Part shown: positions 21,565 to 32,069 of the stretch, piece after piece | Layout: each line of letters starts with the position of its first letter | Position numbering within the stretch: position 1 is the stretch's first letter | Source: Merluccius polli | Lineage: Eukaryota > Chordata > Actinopteri > Gadiformes > Merlucciidae | Assembly: GCA_030340625.1 (NCBI GenBank) | Contig: JAOPHQ010000581.1 | Coordinates: 124,001-188,000 of the forward strand | Length of the DNA stretch: 64,000 bases | Direction of reading: 5' to 3' | Notes under the pieces: model-generated | The model's input: only the letters and a program-made list of their open reading frames with translations | The model's database searches: none | What the model was told of the DNA's origin: nothing | Translations under genes and position numbers: made by a program

Positions 21565-22389
21565 TATCGGGGGATTTCCCATGGTACACTGAGCTCCTCT
21601 CTCTCTCTCTCTGCACACATTCATGTCCCATTAATGCATGTTACTAAAACACTTCTTCCCCGGAGTTCTTGTGTTTTCTCGTCTCGCAGGTTCTCATGGA
21701 TCCTGGTGGAGCCTCCATGTTCCTGCTTGACTGCCATTGCTAATATCAGTTACCAGTTATATACAGTTACTGTTGTTGCTGCTCGCTGTCCCCCATCATT
21801 GCTGCTGTCGTCATCATCTTCTTCATGTTCATTAGTGTATTGATGTAGTTGCTCTCTCTCTCTCTCACCCCAACTGGTCAAGGCAGATGACCACCCACCT
21901 AGAGCTGAAGGGTCTGTCCGAGGTTTCTGCCTTTTAACAGGCAGTTTTTCCTTGCCCCCGTCGCCAAGTGCTTGCTCATGGCGGTACTGTTGGGTCTCTG
22001 TAAATGTTATTAGGAGTTCGGTCTAGACCTGCTCCATTTGAAAAGTGCCCTGAGATAACTTCTGTTATGAACTGGCGCTATACAAATAAAATTGAATTGA
22101 ATTGAATTGCTCATTACACCTCCAGGAGTCACTACCACTTGTGCTCCTTACCACTCCCTGGCTCCTTCTAAATGTCATTCACTTCATTCATGTTTATTAA
22201 ATCATAATTGGATTAATGCCATGTTGCCTCTCCCAGTAGAAGATATACGCTTAATGTGGAAAGGGTGCCAATAATTCCCACTGGGATCATTTATTCTGGA
22301 ACTAGACATGAATAAATCCAGATGCCATGTCAGGAACTGAACTGATGGCTACCAGCTGTTAACACAAGATGGCACCGCGCCGCTGATGG

Positions 22390-22944
22390 CCGCCTCAGTG
22401 TTGCACATTGTTTTAGGATCACAGGACTGAACGACTACAGACCCGTCGCCCTGACCTCTGTGGTTATGAAGTCTTTTGAGTGCCTTGTTCTGGCACACCT
22501 CAAAACCCTCACCGACCCACTTCTGGACCGCCTGCAGTTCGCCTACAGAGCCAACGGGTCTGTACAATGACGAGACGATGCAGTCAACATGGCCCTTCAT
22601 TCCATCCTCCAGCACCTTGACTCCTCAGGAACCTTTAATACCATCATCCCGGCTCTGCTGCAGGACAAGCTCTCCCAGCTGGTGTATTACATACTTCCTG
22701 TCTGACAGGAAGCAGCATGTAAAGTTGGGGAAACACATCTCTGACTCTCGATCTATCAGCACCGGTTCCCCACAAGGCTACGTTTTTTCCCCTCTGCTTT
22801 TCACCCTGTAAACCAACAGCTGCACCTCCAGTCACCAGTCCGTCGGACGACACCACCCTCATCAACTTTAATGCACATAATAATAATTCATTGCATTTAT
22901 ATAGTGCTTTTCAAGGCAGTCTGATTCTGATTCTGATATTAAAG
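22390..22944 (+). pseudogene. Degenerate CR1/Rex1-like reverse transcriptase fragment
   Basis: Reads LNDYRPVALTSVVMKSFE, LDRLQFAYRANGS, DDAVNMALHSILQHLDSSG, TFNTIIPALLQDKLSQL, FLSDRKQHVKLG and STGSPQGYVFSPLLFTL, with in-between pieces missing. The GSPQG block and the YRPVALTS block are RT motifs 4-5 and 2. The tail tctgattctgattctgat (about 22919-22936) suits a LINE 3' end of this type. Internal deletions and frameshifts make it a fossil. Confidence 0.75.
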
Positions 22945-23385
22945 ATTCACCTGTAGACCAGTTCTGCTCCCACTTCCATTCATTGTCTTTCCCTTTCTTT
23001 CTCATTTGTCGTTTCTCTCCCTCTTGCTTCTAGACTGTGTGCTTACCGAGTTCACTTGGAAAGCACTTCGCCTTCAAGATTAAATCCAGGACACCGAGAC
23101 TGAAGCTTGTTGTACTCGTCTGCTCTTTAACAGCAACTGAGCTTGTCTCCCTGGCTGTCTGCATGCATTTGTAATTGAGAATGAGAGAACTGAGTGGATG
23201 AAGAGAATGATGTAAGGAGGAAGGGAGGAGTGTTGCTGCAAACCAGGTGACCAGCTGGTAGCCAAACAACTTGTAGATTTAATGAAATATAAGTGTCCCA
23301 TGATTGAGAGGACTGAGCTGGCCATGTTGTTTTTCTGTAAAATAGACCCAATGTAAGTAATTGTGTGTGAACAGCTGTGTGCTAC
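22945..23385. other. Intronic stretch without recognised feature
   Basis: Between the LINE fossil and the msra active-site exon. No convincing coding signal. It includes the donor of the exon at 23386-23505. Confidence 0.5.
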
Positions 23386-23505
23386 CTGTGCAGACGTCCT
23401 GGTAGGTAGGGTTAGCTGTGTATCCTCCAGCATAGCCCACTTGGGTGGAGTAAACCCCTTCCTGTTTCCAAAACTTTCTCTCTGCACCCCAGAAACAGCC
23501 CATTC
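23386..23505 (-). CDS. msra: msra exon with the GCFWG active site
   Basis: This 120-bp minus-strand exon begins with the MsrA catalytic signature GMGCFWGAERKFW, whose Cys is the nucleophile. It continues through GVYSTQVGYAGGYTANPTYQ and DVCTG. The acceptor is tttgaaag after a pyrimidine-rich stretch and the donor is gtagca. The phase fits the exons on both sides. No stop or frameshift is seen, so the gene looks functional despite the transposon load in its introns. Fish can carry more than one msra paralogue, and the sequence here cannot say which. Confidence 0.96.
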
Positions 23506-24491
23506 CTTTCAAAGGGAATACATACAGCAGAAATAAATCAATGAAAGTTGTGTTGACATGTTACTGCACCACAAGCAACACAGATATTATAGATTTTGTA
23601 TGGAGCAGAAACATAGTCTTTGCAGATGTAATAATAATTCAGCAGTCTTTTTAAACATTGTTTATTTTGAAACATTGCAATATCAATATCCAATTGATAT
23701 TGGATGATATATTTTTGCCGTATTGAAGAAAATGTCAAACAAAGAGTTTCACCATTTAAATGTGTTTGAGAAATGTTTGGTATGTCTTAAATAGCCCTGC
23801 AGTGAAATGCAGTCCTCAGCGCATAAACCTGCTGCAGGTGTGGAGTGATTGAGTTAGTAGAAGTGAATCAATGCTGCTCTGCTCTCCCTCATCCACCACC
23901 AGCTCCAGTATCATGAAGCCCGGAAACCAACCCTGGGCCGTGTTGGAGCACATGGTTCCAGCATCAAGTCGACATGCTACACAGACCAGTCAATCCAACA
24001 TTTATAAGGGTTTTTTGCTGTTCTTTTCAGTTGACCAAGGTCCACTGGATGATATCAGATGATGTGCAAGCTCAGGTCAGATAAATAGAGTGATTAAAGA
24101 GCCACCAATCACAATGTTTGTAGAATGATGTAGAAAACCTAATATGAAACACTAAATGTCATTGGGCCATCATGCCTGACTTGCACAACCATCTTTGGTT
24201 ATTTGATTCAGGAATTGTGATGAAAGTGCAGATTTTAAACTGTGGTAAGCAGGTAGTTATTAATAAGCTCTAGATTGTCTTCTTCAACGTAAAGACCTTC
24301 AGGGAAATGGATGGATGTGGGAGGTTCACAAGAGACTTGAAATGCAAGTCATGTCCTGAAGTGGTCAGAAATCCATGAATGCAGCTTTAAACTCAAATAG
24401 AATTGTTAAAGGTCTTACAAATATCATTTTGTTTTTTTATTTCCTTTGTTTTTAAAATAATTATGTACAAAAAGCAAATAGAAAAACTTAC

Positions 24492-24560
24492 CAAACAGGA
24501 CCATTTGAGTCCCATCAGGAAAGGGTGGAACAGTGGTGTTACCATTAGCTTCATGTTTCA
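24492..24560 (-). CDS. msra: msra exon upstream of the active-site exon
   Basis: This 69-bp minus-strand exon encodes KHEANGNTTVPPFPDG then TQMVLFG, matching the MsrA segment just before GMGCFWG. The acceptor is ccaccacag and the donor gtaagt. It splices in phase to 23386-23505 across a 986-bp intron. A preceding first exon with the start codon (and perhaps a mitochondrial leader) was not recognised up to the right edge. The 27-61 kb retroelement pile therefore lies either in the first msra intron or upstream of the gene. Confidence 0.9.
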
Positions 24561-25202
24561 CTGTGGTGGGAGAGAGCAAGGATAGCACCGTCTTCACATG
24601 TTTATTATATGGTAAAAACATTTAATTTAACATTGCACGCGCACACACACACACACACACAGTCTGCTGTCACATGAAGACATCAATAGTCATTCATTTA
24701 CATTAATAGTCTAATGTTTTGTGAATGTAGTAATGGTTCTTGTTAGTTTTGCATGTGCAGGACTGTTCAATAAATATCAATGGTGTAGTATTCCAGTCGA
24801 AAAATATATAGGCCTATTCATTCGAGCAACAATGGAATATAAAAAAATATATAATTTAAAACTAGGGTTTGTTTTAGGCCTAGGCTACAGCAGATAATAA
24901 GCTTATATGTTATTATTTCTCTGTCTCTAATCGCAGTGACGGAAGAGATGCATGCTGGGTAATGTTTTTTTGGAGGCTGGCTGACGTTGATAAATATAGT
25001 AGGTGCCTACTCTACCTAATACACGTTAATACTCGTGTACTCATTTTGTTTTTTTGTTTAAGTCTGTATAGTTTCCCACCAATGTACACAAAAGTCACCT
25101 GTATTTTATAGTCTTGCATTACATTCACACTGGAGTTCCACTGGCCACTCAGTTTACCTGCTTTTTCCTGTTTCCTGTAGCAGGATACACTTCTAAACAG
25201 CC
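24561..25202. other. Non-coding stretch upstream of the msra exon
   Basis: Contains a CA microsatellite (about 24640-24661). No exon 1 of msra could be recognised here. Confidence 0.5.
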
Positions 25203-25975
25203 ATTTTAATTAGAGTTGAGCCGGATACTCGGCTGAAGTATCCGATATGGATAAAGCACTTTTGCCGAGTACGAGTATTATACGAGTAATACGAGTCAAT
25301 ATCTGTGCTCGGATTGAATGAAAATCCTCATTGGGTAGCTGACTGTGTCAGCGTTCTGTGATAGGCTACAGCGCCCCTCCCCTACACAATGCAGATGTGT
25401 TGTTGTGTCCCGCTCTGATCACTCACACACACAGAACAGCTCTCTGTCTCTCCCTCAGTCACTCAGGTTCGCGGGTCGTTTTCCGTTAATGTTTAGGGTT
25501 TCTTCAGCTTCAGGTTTGTTATTACTTAGGTTGGTACTTACTTATGAACCAGTAGAGTTCTGGTAAACGTGGGTTCGTTCAGACGTGGTGCCGACTCGCC
25601 TGTCGGAGATTTTTTTTTCTTTTTCTTTTTTTAACCGTCATCTGGCTGCCTGGCTCTAACCAGTTTTTTTTTACTTCACGCACGGTGTCCGACACTTTCT
25701 TGCTGTGTTTCGTGAAAAAATAAAGCTAGTAGTGGTATAAATATTGGAAATCAAGCTACACACACACATACACACACACTCTCTCCCTCTCCCTGCCAGT
25801 CGTCTGAGTTTTTTTTTTTAATTTTCAATGCTCATTTCAAGACAACCCGACCCACTTACGGGTTAAATCCCGCCCACTTCCGGGTTAGGCCCCGCCCACT
25901 CCGAGTACAGATACAGATAATTAATATGGTTAACAGATACAGATAATGCTGTACTCGCTCATCCCTAATTTTAAC
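25203..25975. mobile_element. hAT-like element (25211-25967) with near-perfect 8-bp TSD
   Basis: attttaat (25203-25210) and attttaac (25968-25975) flank ends tagagttgagccgg and (inverse) tagggatgagcgag. It begins with paired cgagtac/gtactcg-type motifs. The short ORF at 25345-25566 shows no known domain. A fragment of the same family lies at 1350-1445. Confidence 0.7.
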
Positions 25976-26029
25976 GTTATATCCATTCTGAACATTTTGT
26001 TACGCGAGACGTATGGAAGCATTTTTAGG

Positions 26030-26410
26030 ACAATAATCAAATGAAAATGCAATGTTAAAAATGAAAATGCAATAGCACTAATGCTTTTTATTTTTCATAA
26101 CATGAACGCATTATTATTATAATCATCCAATTTGCATTTGCATTTTCCAAATATGCCCCCGCAATAAAGTGGACAATATCTAAATGCAAATTAAAAGTCG
26201 AAAATGAAAATTGTATTTTTCATAATATGAATGGCATTATTTGAGTCATAAATAAAATGAAAATGCAATCATAAAATTTGCATTTGAATGTTGCCAAACA
26301 TGCCCACTTTTAAGTGGACAATATTCAAATGCAAATGAAAATCAATTTGCATTTGCATTTTCAAACTATACCCTGCGTTAAAGTGGACAATATTCAAATG
26401 CAAATGAGTA
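26030..26410. repeat. Octamer-rich repeat (ATGCAAAT/ATTTGCAT) with ~90-130-bp periodic units
   Basis: Eight perfect octamers occur at 26130, 26136, 26184, 26276, 26329, 26345, 26351 and 26398. The phrase aagtggacaatat recurs at ~26168, 26313 and 26382, each time near the octamers, showing three diverged units with partial inversion symmetry. Confidence 0.8.
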
Positions 26411-26539
26411 GGCGGGATAAACTCCACCCATTGGATAACAGGCTGAACATGAAAATCAGCGTCACCCTCTTCATCTGTAGGTTGTAACTTAACAAGCGTC
26501 GTACTAACTAGGAGGGAGAACTGGTGTAACCTGCTGCTG

Positions 26540-26960
26540 CTCCACAACCTGGTATCACGCTTTTTGTGCTCATAATCACGAAAAGTAATCTATTGAATCG
26601 TGTCCCGGAGCACGGGAGGAGTGGCGCAGATAAGCGCAGCCCAGTCCAGGTATTATTTATAGGTCAAAACAGGGAACAGCATTGAATTTTCACGCTTTTT
26701 CATGCTCATAGTCACGAAAATTGAATCATGTCCCGGAGCACGATTCAATAGTTAGATTAACATCAATACAAGTAGGCTTCAGCTTGGTTGAAATATACGT
26801 CACACACGTGAGCATATGTACACACATGAACGCTGAAGGGTCCGCTTGCGCCGACAGCGCTGCTCTGGCCCCCATTTAAAATGCTTGGGTTTAAACGTTG
26901 TCCCGTTTTGACCTATAAATAATACGTGCGTATCTGTGCCACTCCCCCCAAAAATGTCAT
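26540..26960. repeat. Duplicated and inverted repeat block
   Basis: A ~60-bp phrase (tcacgctttttgtgctcata ... gtgtcccggagcacg) occurs at ~26556-26615 and again at ~26688-26745. Separately, cctataaataatac with flanking bases at ~26903-26952 is the inverse of ~26609-26680. No ORF. Confidence 0.65.
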
Positions 26961-27076
26961 GATAGTTATTACCTTGACGGACGATATGGCACCTAATGGA
27001 TTGACAAAACAGAATTATACATGACATGAGATAAATTAATACTCTGATCAGTGCAGTGAGAGTCACCTTGTGGAAT

Positions 27077-27285
27077 GCATTCGAACGCGAATGCAAGGCA
27101 CCAGGCGTAGTGTAAGCGGTCAGCAAAAGTAGGCATTCCCCCATCACCCACTCACTACTAACCTCACCTGAGTTAATAGCTGATATTACAAACCCTTACC
27201 GCCACCAACACCACATGACCCAATCACTGTCATTGAGTGTCATTACGTAGGTGCACCACAACTCAAGCTACGCCTATCCCCAACA
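27077..27285 (-). repeat. BEL(-) 3' LTR, truncated
   Basis: Starts TGTTGGGGATAGGCG on the minus strand, immediately after the purine tract aattaggggccgga. It matches 61343-61536. Similarity ends at gaacgcg (27077), where unrelated sequence begins. Confidence 0.85.
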
Positions 27286-27608
27286 TTCCGGCCCCTAATT
27301 ATTACAACACACAATAGTAATAATTACACATTCAACACCATAACCCATAAAATGCAACACACAACATGACATATTAATAAGACAATATACAACATTATTC
27401 AAAAAAGGTCCATCAAAAATCCACTTCTTTTCTTTTTTCCCACCCCATTGTCAGTCATAGGCCAGAGGTTACTAGCACTTAGCCTAGATATCGAGTCAGT
27501 CTGTGACCCATATCTGGTCACGTTGTCAGTCATAGGCCAGAGGTTACTAGCACTTAGCCTAGATAGCAAGTCTGTGACCCATGTCCGGTCACATCAAACA
27601 CGTCACGT
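27286..27608 (-). other. BEL(-) 3' non-coding region with a 74-bp tandem duplication
   Basis: Two adjacent copies at 27451-27524 and 27525-27594 share tcagtcataggccagaggtt and actagcacttagcctagata. The polypurine tract is at ~27286-27300 (minus strand aattaggggccggaa). Confidence 0.75.
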
Positions 27609-27630
27609 TTAAGTTCGGTCAAAGAGGTTG

Positions 27631-28764
27631 TCAAGGGTCAGAAGCCTCCTGAAGAAGGCATAACTTTGTGACAGGCCGGCATACGTGGTTGGTTGGGGTC
27701 TTAATCCAGGCCTGACGTACAAGCCCTTTCCTGTCGGGAACAGCCACTGTGACTCTGCCAATGATCCAAGAACCACGAGGCGCAGAGTCATCCACTATGA
27801 GGACAATGTCTCCAGGCATGAAGTTGTGTTTAATCCTTGACCATTTTTCACGCTGTTGAAGCTGTGGCAAATATTCAGTAGTCCATCTTTTCCAAAATAG
27901 ATCAGAGATGTATTGGACCTGCTTCCATCTCCTTCGCGCATAGACGTCATTTTTCTGGAACAGCCCAGGTTGTAAACATGGACTGGACTTAAGAAGGAGG
28001 AGATGGTTTGGTGTTAACGCTTCCAAGTTGTTCAGATCAGTGGATTCCCTTGTGATGGGTCTACTGTTGAGGATTGACTCGACTTCACAAAGGGCTGTTT
28101 GCAGTCCTTCCTCATCCAAATGCTGTATCTGCAGAGTGGAGTTGAGGACCTTTCTGATGGAACGAATCAACCGCTCCCATGCTCCACCATGGTGCGATCC
28201 AGTAGGAGGGTTGAAGATCCATCTGACTCCCTTCAAAGACAACACATCAGTGATTTTCCCCTGATTCCATCCTTCCATTGCGTGCTTTAGCTCACGTTCT
28301 GCGCCTACAAAGTTGGTGCCATTGTCAGAACGCAGCTCTTGAACCTGGCCTCGTCTCGCAATGAAACGGCGTAAGGCGTTGATGAAAGAGTCAGTGTCAA
28401 GGGATGTGGCAACTTCAATATGTACAGCTCTTATCACCAGGCATGTGAAAATGACTCCATATCGCTTCACAAGACTTCTCCCATACTCAACCTCAAATGG
28501 ACCAAAATAGTCCACTGCCACAAAGCTAAAGGGAGGTTTATCAGGAGTCACTCTGCTTTCAGGCAAGTCAGCCATCTGCTGCTGACCCACAGCTCCATGA
28601 AGCCGTCTGCAGACCACACACCTTGCCACATTCTTCCTTATCAGAGCGCCAGCACCAGGAATCCAGTATTTCTGATGTAGAGAGAATGTGGTTCCTGCCA
28701 CCATGACCCACTTCTTTATGGATATGCTGTAACACAAGTTCAGAAATGTGAAGGTCTTTGGCAA
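27631..28764 (-). pseudogene. BEL(-) integrase region
   Basis: C-terminal part of a BEL/Pao polyprotein. Integrase core residues are visible in AVDYFGPFEV (first Asp), LRSDNGTNFVG (second Asp) and GGAWERLIRSIR (Glu), preceded by the CVVC half of a zinc finger and followed by the C-terminal segment PGDIVLIVDDSAPRGSWIIG. The frame runs to the natural stop after CLLQEASDP. It is out of frame with the upstream part (28568-29512), the shift lying near 28680-28760. Confidence 0.9.
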
Positions 28765-29512
28765 TTATGGCAGGGTGCTTGGATTCTTCAGACATAACAG
28801 CCCTACTGAGACGTCCACCAACTCGCAGCACATCATCCACTAGTACAGGATTCAACTTATAAATGTGGCTGCTTCGTCTCACACTCTCTCCCCTTCGGAG
28901 GCAAGCGATTTCCTCAGCATACCTCTTTCTCTGACAGCACTTGATTATCTCCATTTCAGCATCTCTAATCTCTCCAACTGAGAGAATCCCACAGCAGGGC
29001 TCAACACTGTGATAAGCTCCCTCACACTGAGTGACATCAGATGCAGACGGAGCAGATGCCTTGTTCTTTCTGTGTTGCAAGAGCAATGTCTTAAATCTCA
29101 GGATCCAGCCCATCACCCCACTAAGGCGGGTCCATGAAGAGGCACGATTGATCAGACAGGTCAACGCATCATCAACATCATGTGCTTGTGAAACATCAAT
29201 AGCAGCAGATACATTAACCTCAGGATCTTCTTGTGATAGTTCCTTCAAGCTATCTGGGTTAACAGGCCATTTGCTCTCTGGCTGTCTGAGAAATGCGGGA
29301 CCAGATATCCATACATTATCGCATAACAATGACTCAGCTCCTGTACCTCTAGAGGCAAGGTCGGTGGGGTTACGTCTTGTATCCACATACTTCCACTGGG
29401 AGGCTCTGGGAGCCTTGAGAAACTCTGACACCCGGTTTGCGACGAAGACGCGAAACCTGGAGGTTTTGTTGTTTATGTATTTTAGAACAGATGTACTGTC
29501 TGTCCAAAACAC
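28680..29512 (-). pseudogene. BEL(-) RNase H end to integrase zinc-finger region
   Basis: Begins with FWTDSTSVLKYI (third RNase H block), then FVANRVSEFL and NPTDLASRG, continuing through the linker with LNPVLVDDVLRVGGRLSRA and the HIHKEVGHGGRNH zinc-finger half. Separated from the upstream RNase H part by a frameshift near 29530. Confidence 0.85.
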
Positions 29513-29545
29513 TGAGTCCTGGAGAGGTAGCCTTAGCTCCCTGCT

Positions 29546-29800
29546 CTACAGTTTGTCCATGCGAACTGCTACAACAGCCGCTATCAACTCCATGCGGGGA
29601 ATAGTGACTGGTTTCAAAGGCGCCACCCTAGACTTCCCCATTATGAAGGAAGTGTGTGTTTGCAATTGACTGTTATGCAGCAGCAGGTAGGTAACGGCAC
29701 CATAACCCTTCTCACTCGCATCTGCAAAGTGGTGTAACTGAGCAGTGATTGCCTCACCAAAGTCAGGATTCAAGCACCGTCTTCCACCCAGCCCTTCCAC
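29546..29800 (-). pseudogene. BEL(-) RNase H, first part
   Basis: Contains LHHFADASEKGYGAVTYLL and PLKPVTIPRMELIAAVVAVR, the first RNase H blocks of BEL elements. It overlaps the RT frame by 30 bp in a different frame, so a shift occurred between RT and RNase H. Confidence 0.82.
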
Positions 29801-31059
29801 TCTTCAGCAACCGCTGGTGGTATAGCGTTATCCCATCCTATCCCTCTCTGGCACAGGTCTTGAAGGATTCCCTTGGCTGAAAAGACAACAGGAGCAAGGA
29901 ACCCCAGAGGGTCATAGAAGGAGCTGACTGTGGAAAGGATTCCTCTACGAGTCAATGGTCTGTCTGGGATGGATATGCAGAACTTAAATAAATCTGACTG
30001 CACACACCACCGCACTCCCAATGCTCGCTCAACAGGTAAGTTGTCACAATCTAGGTCCAGATATTTAACTTCCTTTGCACGCTCTTCTTCAGGTATCACT
30101 GCCAACACACTACGGCTATTACTTATCCACTTAGTCAAGCGGAAGCCCCCCTTAGCACAGATGGATCCAAGGTCTGTATAAAGAGAGATGGCTTCCCCTT
30201 CAGAGGCTACGGAAGCCAAGCAATCATCCACATAGAAACTATGCAAGATGGTGTCAATCACCTGCTGGCTGAAGTGCGCTTTGTTATCCTCAGCACATTT
30301 CCATAGAGCATAGTTGGCACAGCTCGGAGAAGATGTTGCCCCAAACAAATGGATGACCATCCTGTATGCTTCCATGCTCTGACTTAAGTCACCACTGGGC
30401 CACCAGAGAAACCTTAACAGGTCAGTATCCTCCTCTGACACACGCACCTGGTGAAACATAGCTTCAATGTCAGACATTATAACAACAGACTCTTTTCTAA
30501 ACCTGGTCAGCACACCAATCAATGCGTTTGTTATGTCAGGGCCACTCAGGAGCTGAGCATTGAGAGAAACACCTTGAAATGATGCTGCACAGTCGAAGAC
30601 GACCCGGATCTTTCCCTTGGTAGGATGGTAAACCCCATGGTGCGGGATATACCAAACCTTACCATCGTCACGCTCTAGAACTGTGGTTGGCACTCTTTGT
30701 GCATATCCTCTGGCTATGAGATTGTTCATAAAGGCTGTGTAATCTCTATGGAAGTCTGTGTCTCTGGCAAACCTTCTCCTCAAGCCTAAGGCGCGTTGTT
30801 CTGCAATTGCACGGTTGTCAGGCATTCTTATTTCTCGCTCTTTCAAAGGCAAGGCAATGCTGTAGTGCCCATCACTCAGGGACACAGTTTCCCTAGCCAA
30901 CTCCAAGAACTTTGAATCTTCTCTTGATAGCCCTGGCTGTTCATCGTGGGAATTCTCAGGGAAGTCCATCCTGAATTGCTGTTTCCAGAGCTCATCAAGC
31001 GTAACTATGTTACCTACTATGTTAAGTGAAGAGATCCGGCATGTCCCAATATACATCAC
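29770..31059 (-). pseudogene. BEL(-) reverse transcriptase
   Basis: A 429-codon open stretch with BEL-type RT motifs: VWYIPHHGVYHPTKGKIRVV, FDCAASFQGVSLNAQLLSGP, SDIEAMFHQVRV, LFGATSSPSCANYAL and the catalytic SFYVDDCLAS, then RRGILSTVSSFYDPLGFLAP. It is the best-preserved piece of this element. Confidence 0.9.
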
Positions 31060-31261
31060 TGACCAATCCAGCTACTTCCAGGTCAGGCACAATGAAACTG
31101 TCCACCATTTTCTCCTGTCCCATGGTGCGCAGGAGAATCTTGGTCTTCCTTCCAGCGAGATTCAGTCTGTCCATGAGACCCACTGTGCAAAAGGACGCTG
31201 AACTCCCCTGATCCAAGAAGGTGTACGTTTCCACCATTCTTTGACCCTTCTTTGATTTCAC
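31022..31261 (-). pseudogene. BEL(-) aspartic protease segment
   Basis: Reads ETYTFLDQGSSASFC, the aspartic protease active-site region. The expected D(S/P)G is DQG here, the same position as LDPGSS in the plus-strand BEL. It then runs ILLRTMGQEKMV. Upstream coding is interrupted by the element at 31312-32066. Confidence 0.8.
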
Positions 31262-31308
31262 TCTGACCGGTACAATAGCGAGTTTACAATCTTGTCCACC
31301 GGCCCCAG

Positions 31309-32069
31309 TAAAGGCCGCAGTATACTCGCCATTACCAAGCTGTCGCGCGACATTGTGACGTCAAAATGACGTAGATCTCGCCGGCGCGACAGGATTTTGG
31401 CCCGTTCGCGCCGTGTCGCGCACCTCTCTTTTTTTTTCAGCGGCGCGCGACAAAGCGGAAACAGAAACACGGACGAGTTCGAAGGCACATTTTAATGCGC
31501 CTTATTGCTAAGGCTTCTTTCTTTATATGTTCTATTTTATTGTGTGGTGTAGGCCTATATTTTTTCGCTAATAAACCGTGGTTTTACGTAAGTGCTGTCT
31601 ACTGTTGTTGTGGTCAAAGACGAGTGGAATTACGTGGCTGAAAAACTATCTCAAAGCGACATTAAGTTATAAAATAAAAGTATATAAGATAATCATTAAG
31701 TTATTTAGATAGATGCTTGCAAACACTATTCATATGCGAACTGCTGCCATACACTGGACTGTTGATGGCTGACCAGGTGGGGCAGTGATGTAGAATAATA
31801 GCAATGTAAAGTAATAGACAGACATAATGCTGTATAGTGAGAGACATCCCGGTGAACTATTCTAATGAAGACACAGGGGTGCCAGTATTAGCATATCTCT
31901 TCTTCTACTGCGTAGAAATAGCAAAGTCGGTAGCCTTTCCTTAGTGGCGCCACCTCTGTTCAGGAGAAGACTGCAACTACTGTCGTGGCCACCAGTGCGA
32001 GTATAACGTCACATTGTCGTCACATTGTCGCGCGACAGCTTGGGAACGGCGAGTATACTGCGGCCTTAA
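31309..32069. mobile_element. PIF/Harbinger-type MITE with TAA duplication (element 31312-32066)
   Basis: TAA at 31309-31311 and 32067-32069. The ends aggccgcagtatactcgcc and ggcgagtatactgcggcct are perfect inverses, extending to gctgtcgcgcgac on both sides. Excising it with one TAA restores the BEL reading frame (Gln-Thr-Asn-Gly-Leu-Thr-Gly). No transposase ORF is seen. Confidence 0.88.

Larger units (their letters stand above)
4096..22108 (+). mobile_element. CR1/L2-group LINE, near full length, split by several nested insertions
   Basis: Non-LTR retrotransposon read in pieces: 5' UTR (4096-4371), esterase ORF1 (4372-5223), ORF2 endonuclease (10913-11086 plus 12608-13608), reverse transcriptase (17440-18428), C-terminal region (19442-19599 plus 19911-20361) and a 3' UTR ending in an ATTGA repeat tail. 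The flanks tgctcact (4088-4095) and tgctcatt (22109-22116) form a probable short target-site duplication inside a minisatellite. The element lies antisense within the large msra intron. Clade assignment rests on the RT and 3' tail style and is approximate. Confidence 0.85.
20362..22108 (+). other. 3' UTR and ATTGA tail of the esterase LINE (split by a hAT element)
   Basis: Non-coding. It ends with actggcgctatacaaataaa and then attga repeats. It is interrupted by the element at 20418-21556; the uninterrupted equivalent lies at 40100-40720. It includes CT repeats near 21595 and 21855. Confidence 0.85.

Noticed and set aside
23871..24062. 63-residue plus-strand ORF in the msra intron
   Set aside because: Opposite strand to the gene, Ser-rich, no splice or domain support.
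24561..26030. First exon of msra
   Set aside because: Searched for a start codon plus a donor matching the exon phase; nothing convincing was found, and the region is mostly a hAT-like element.
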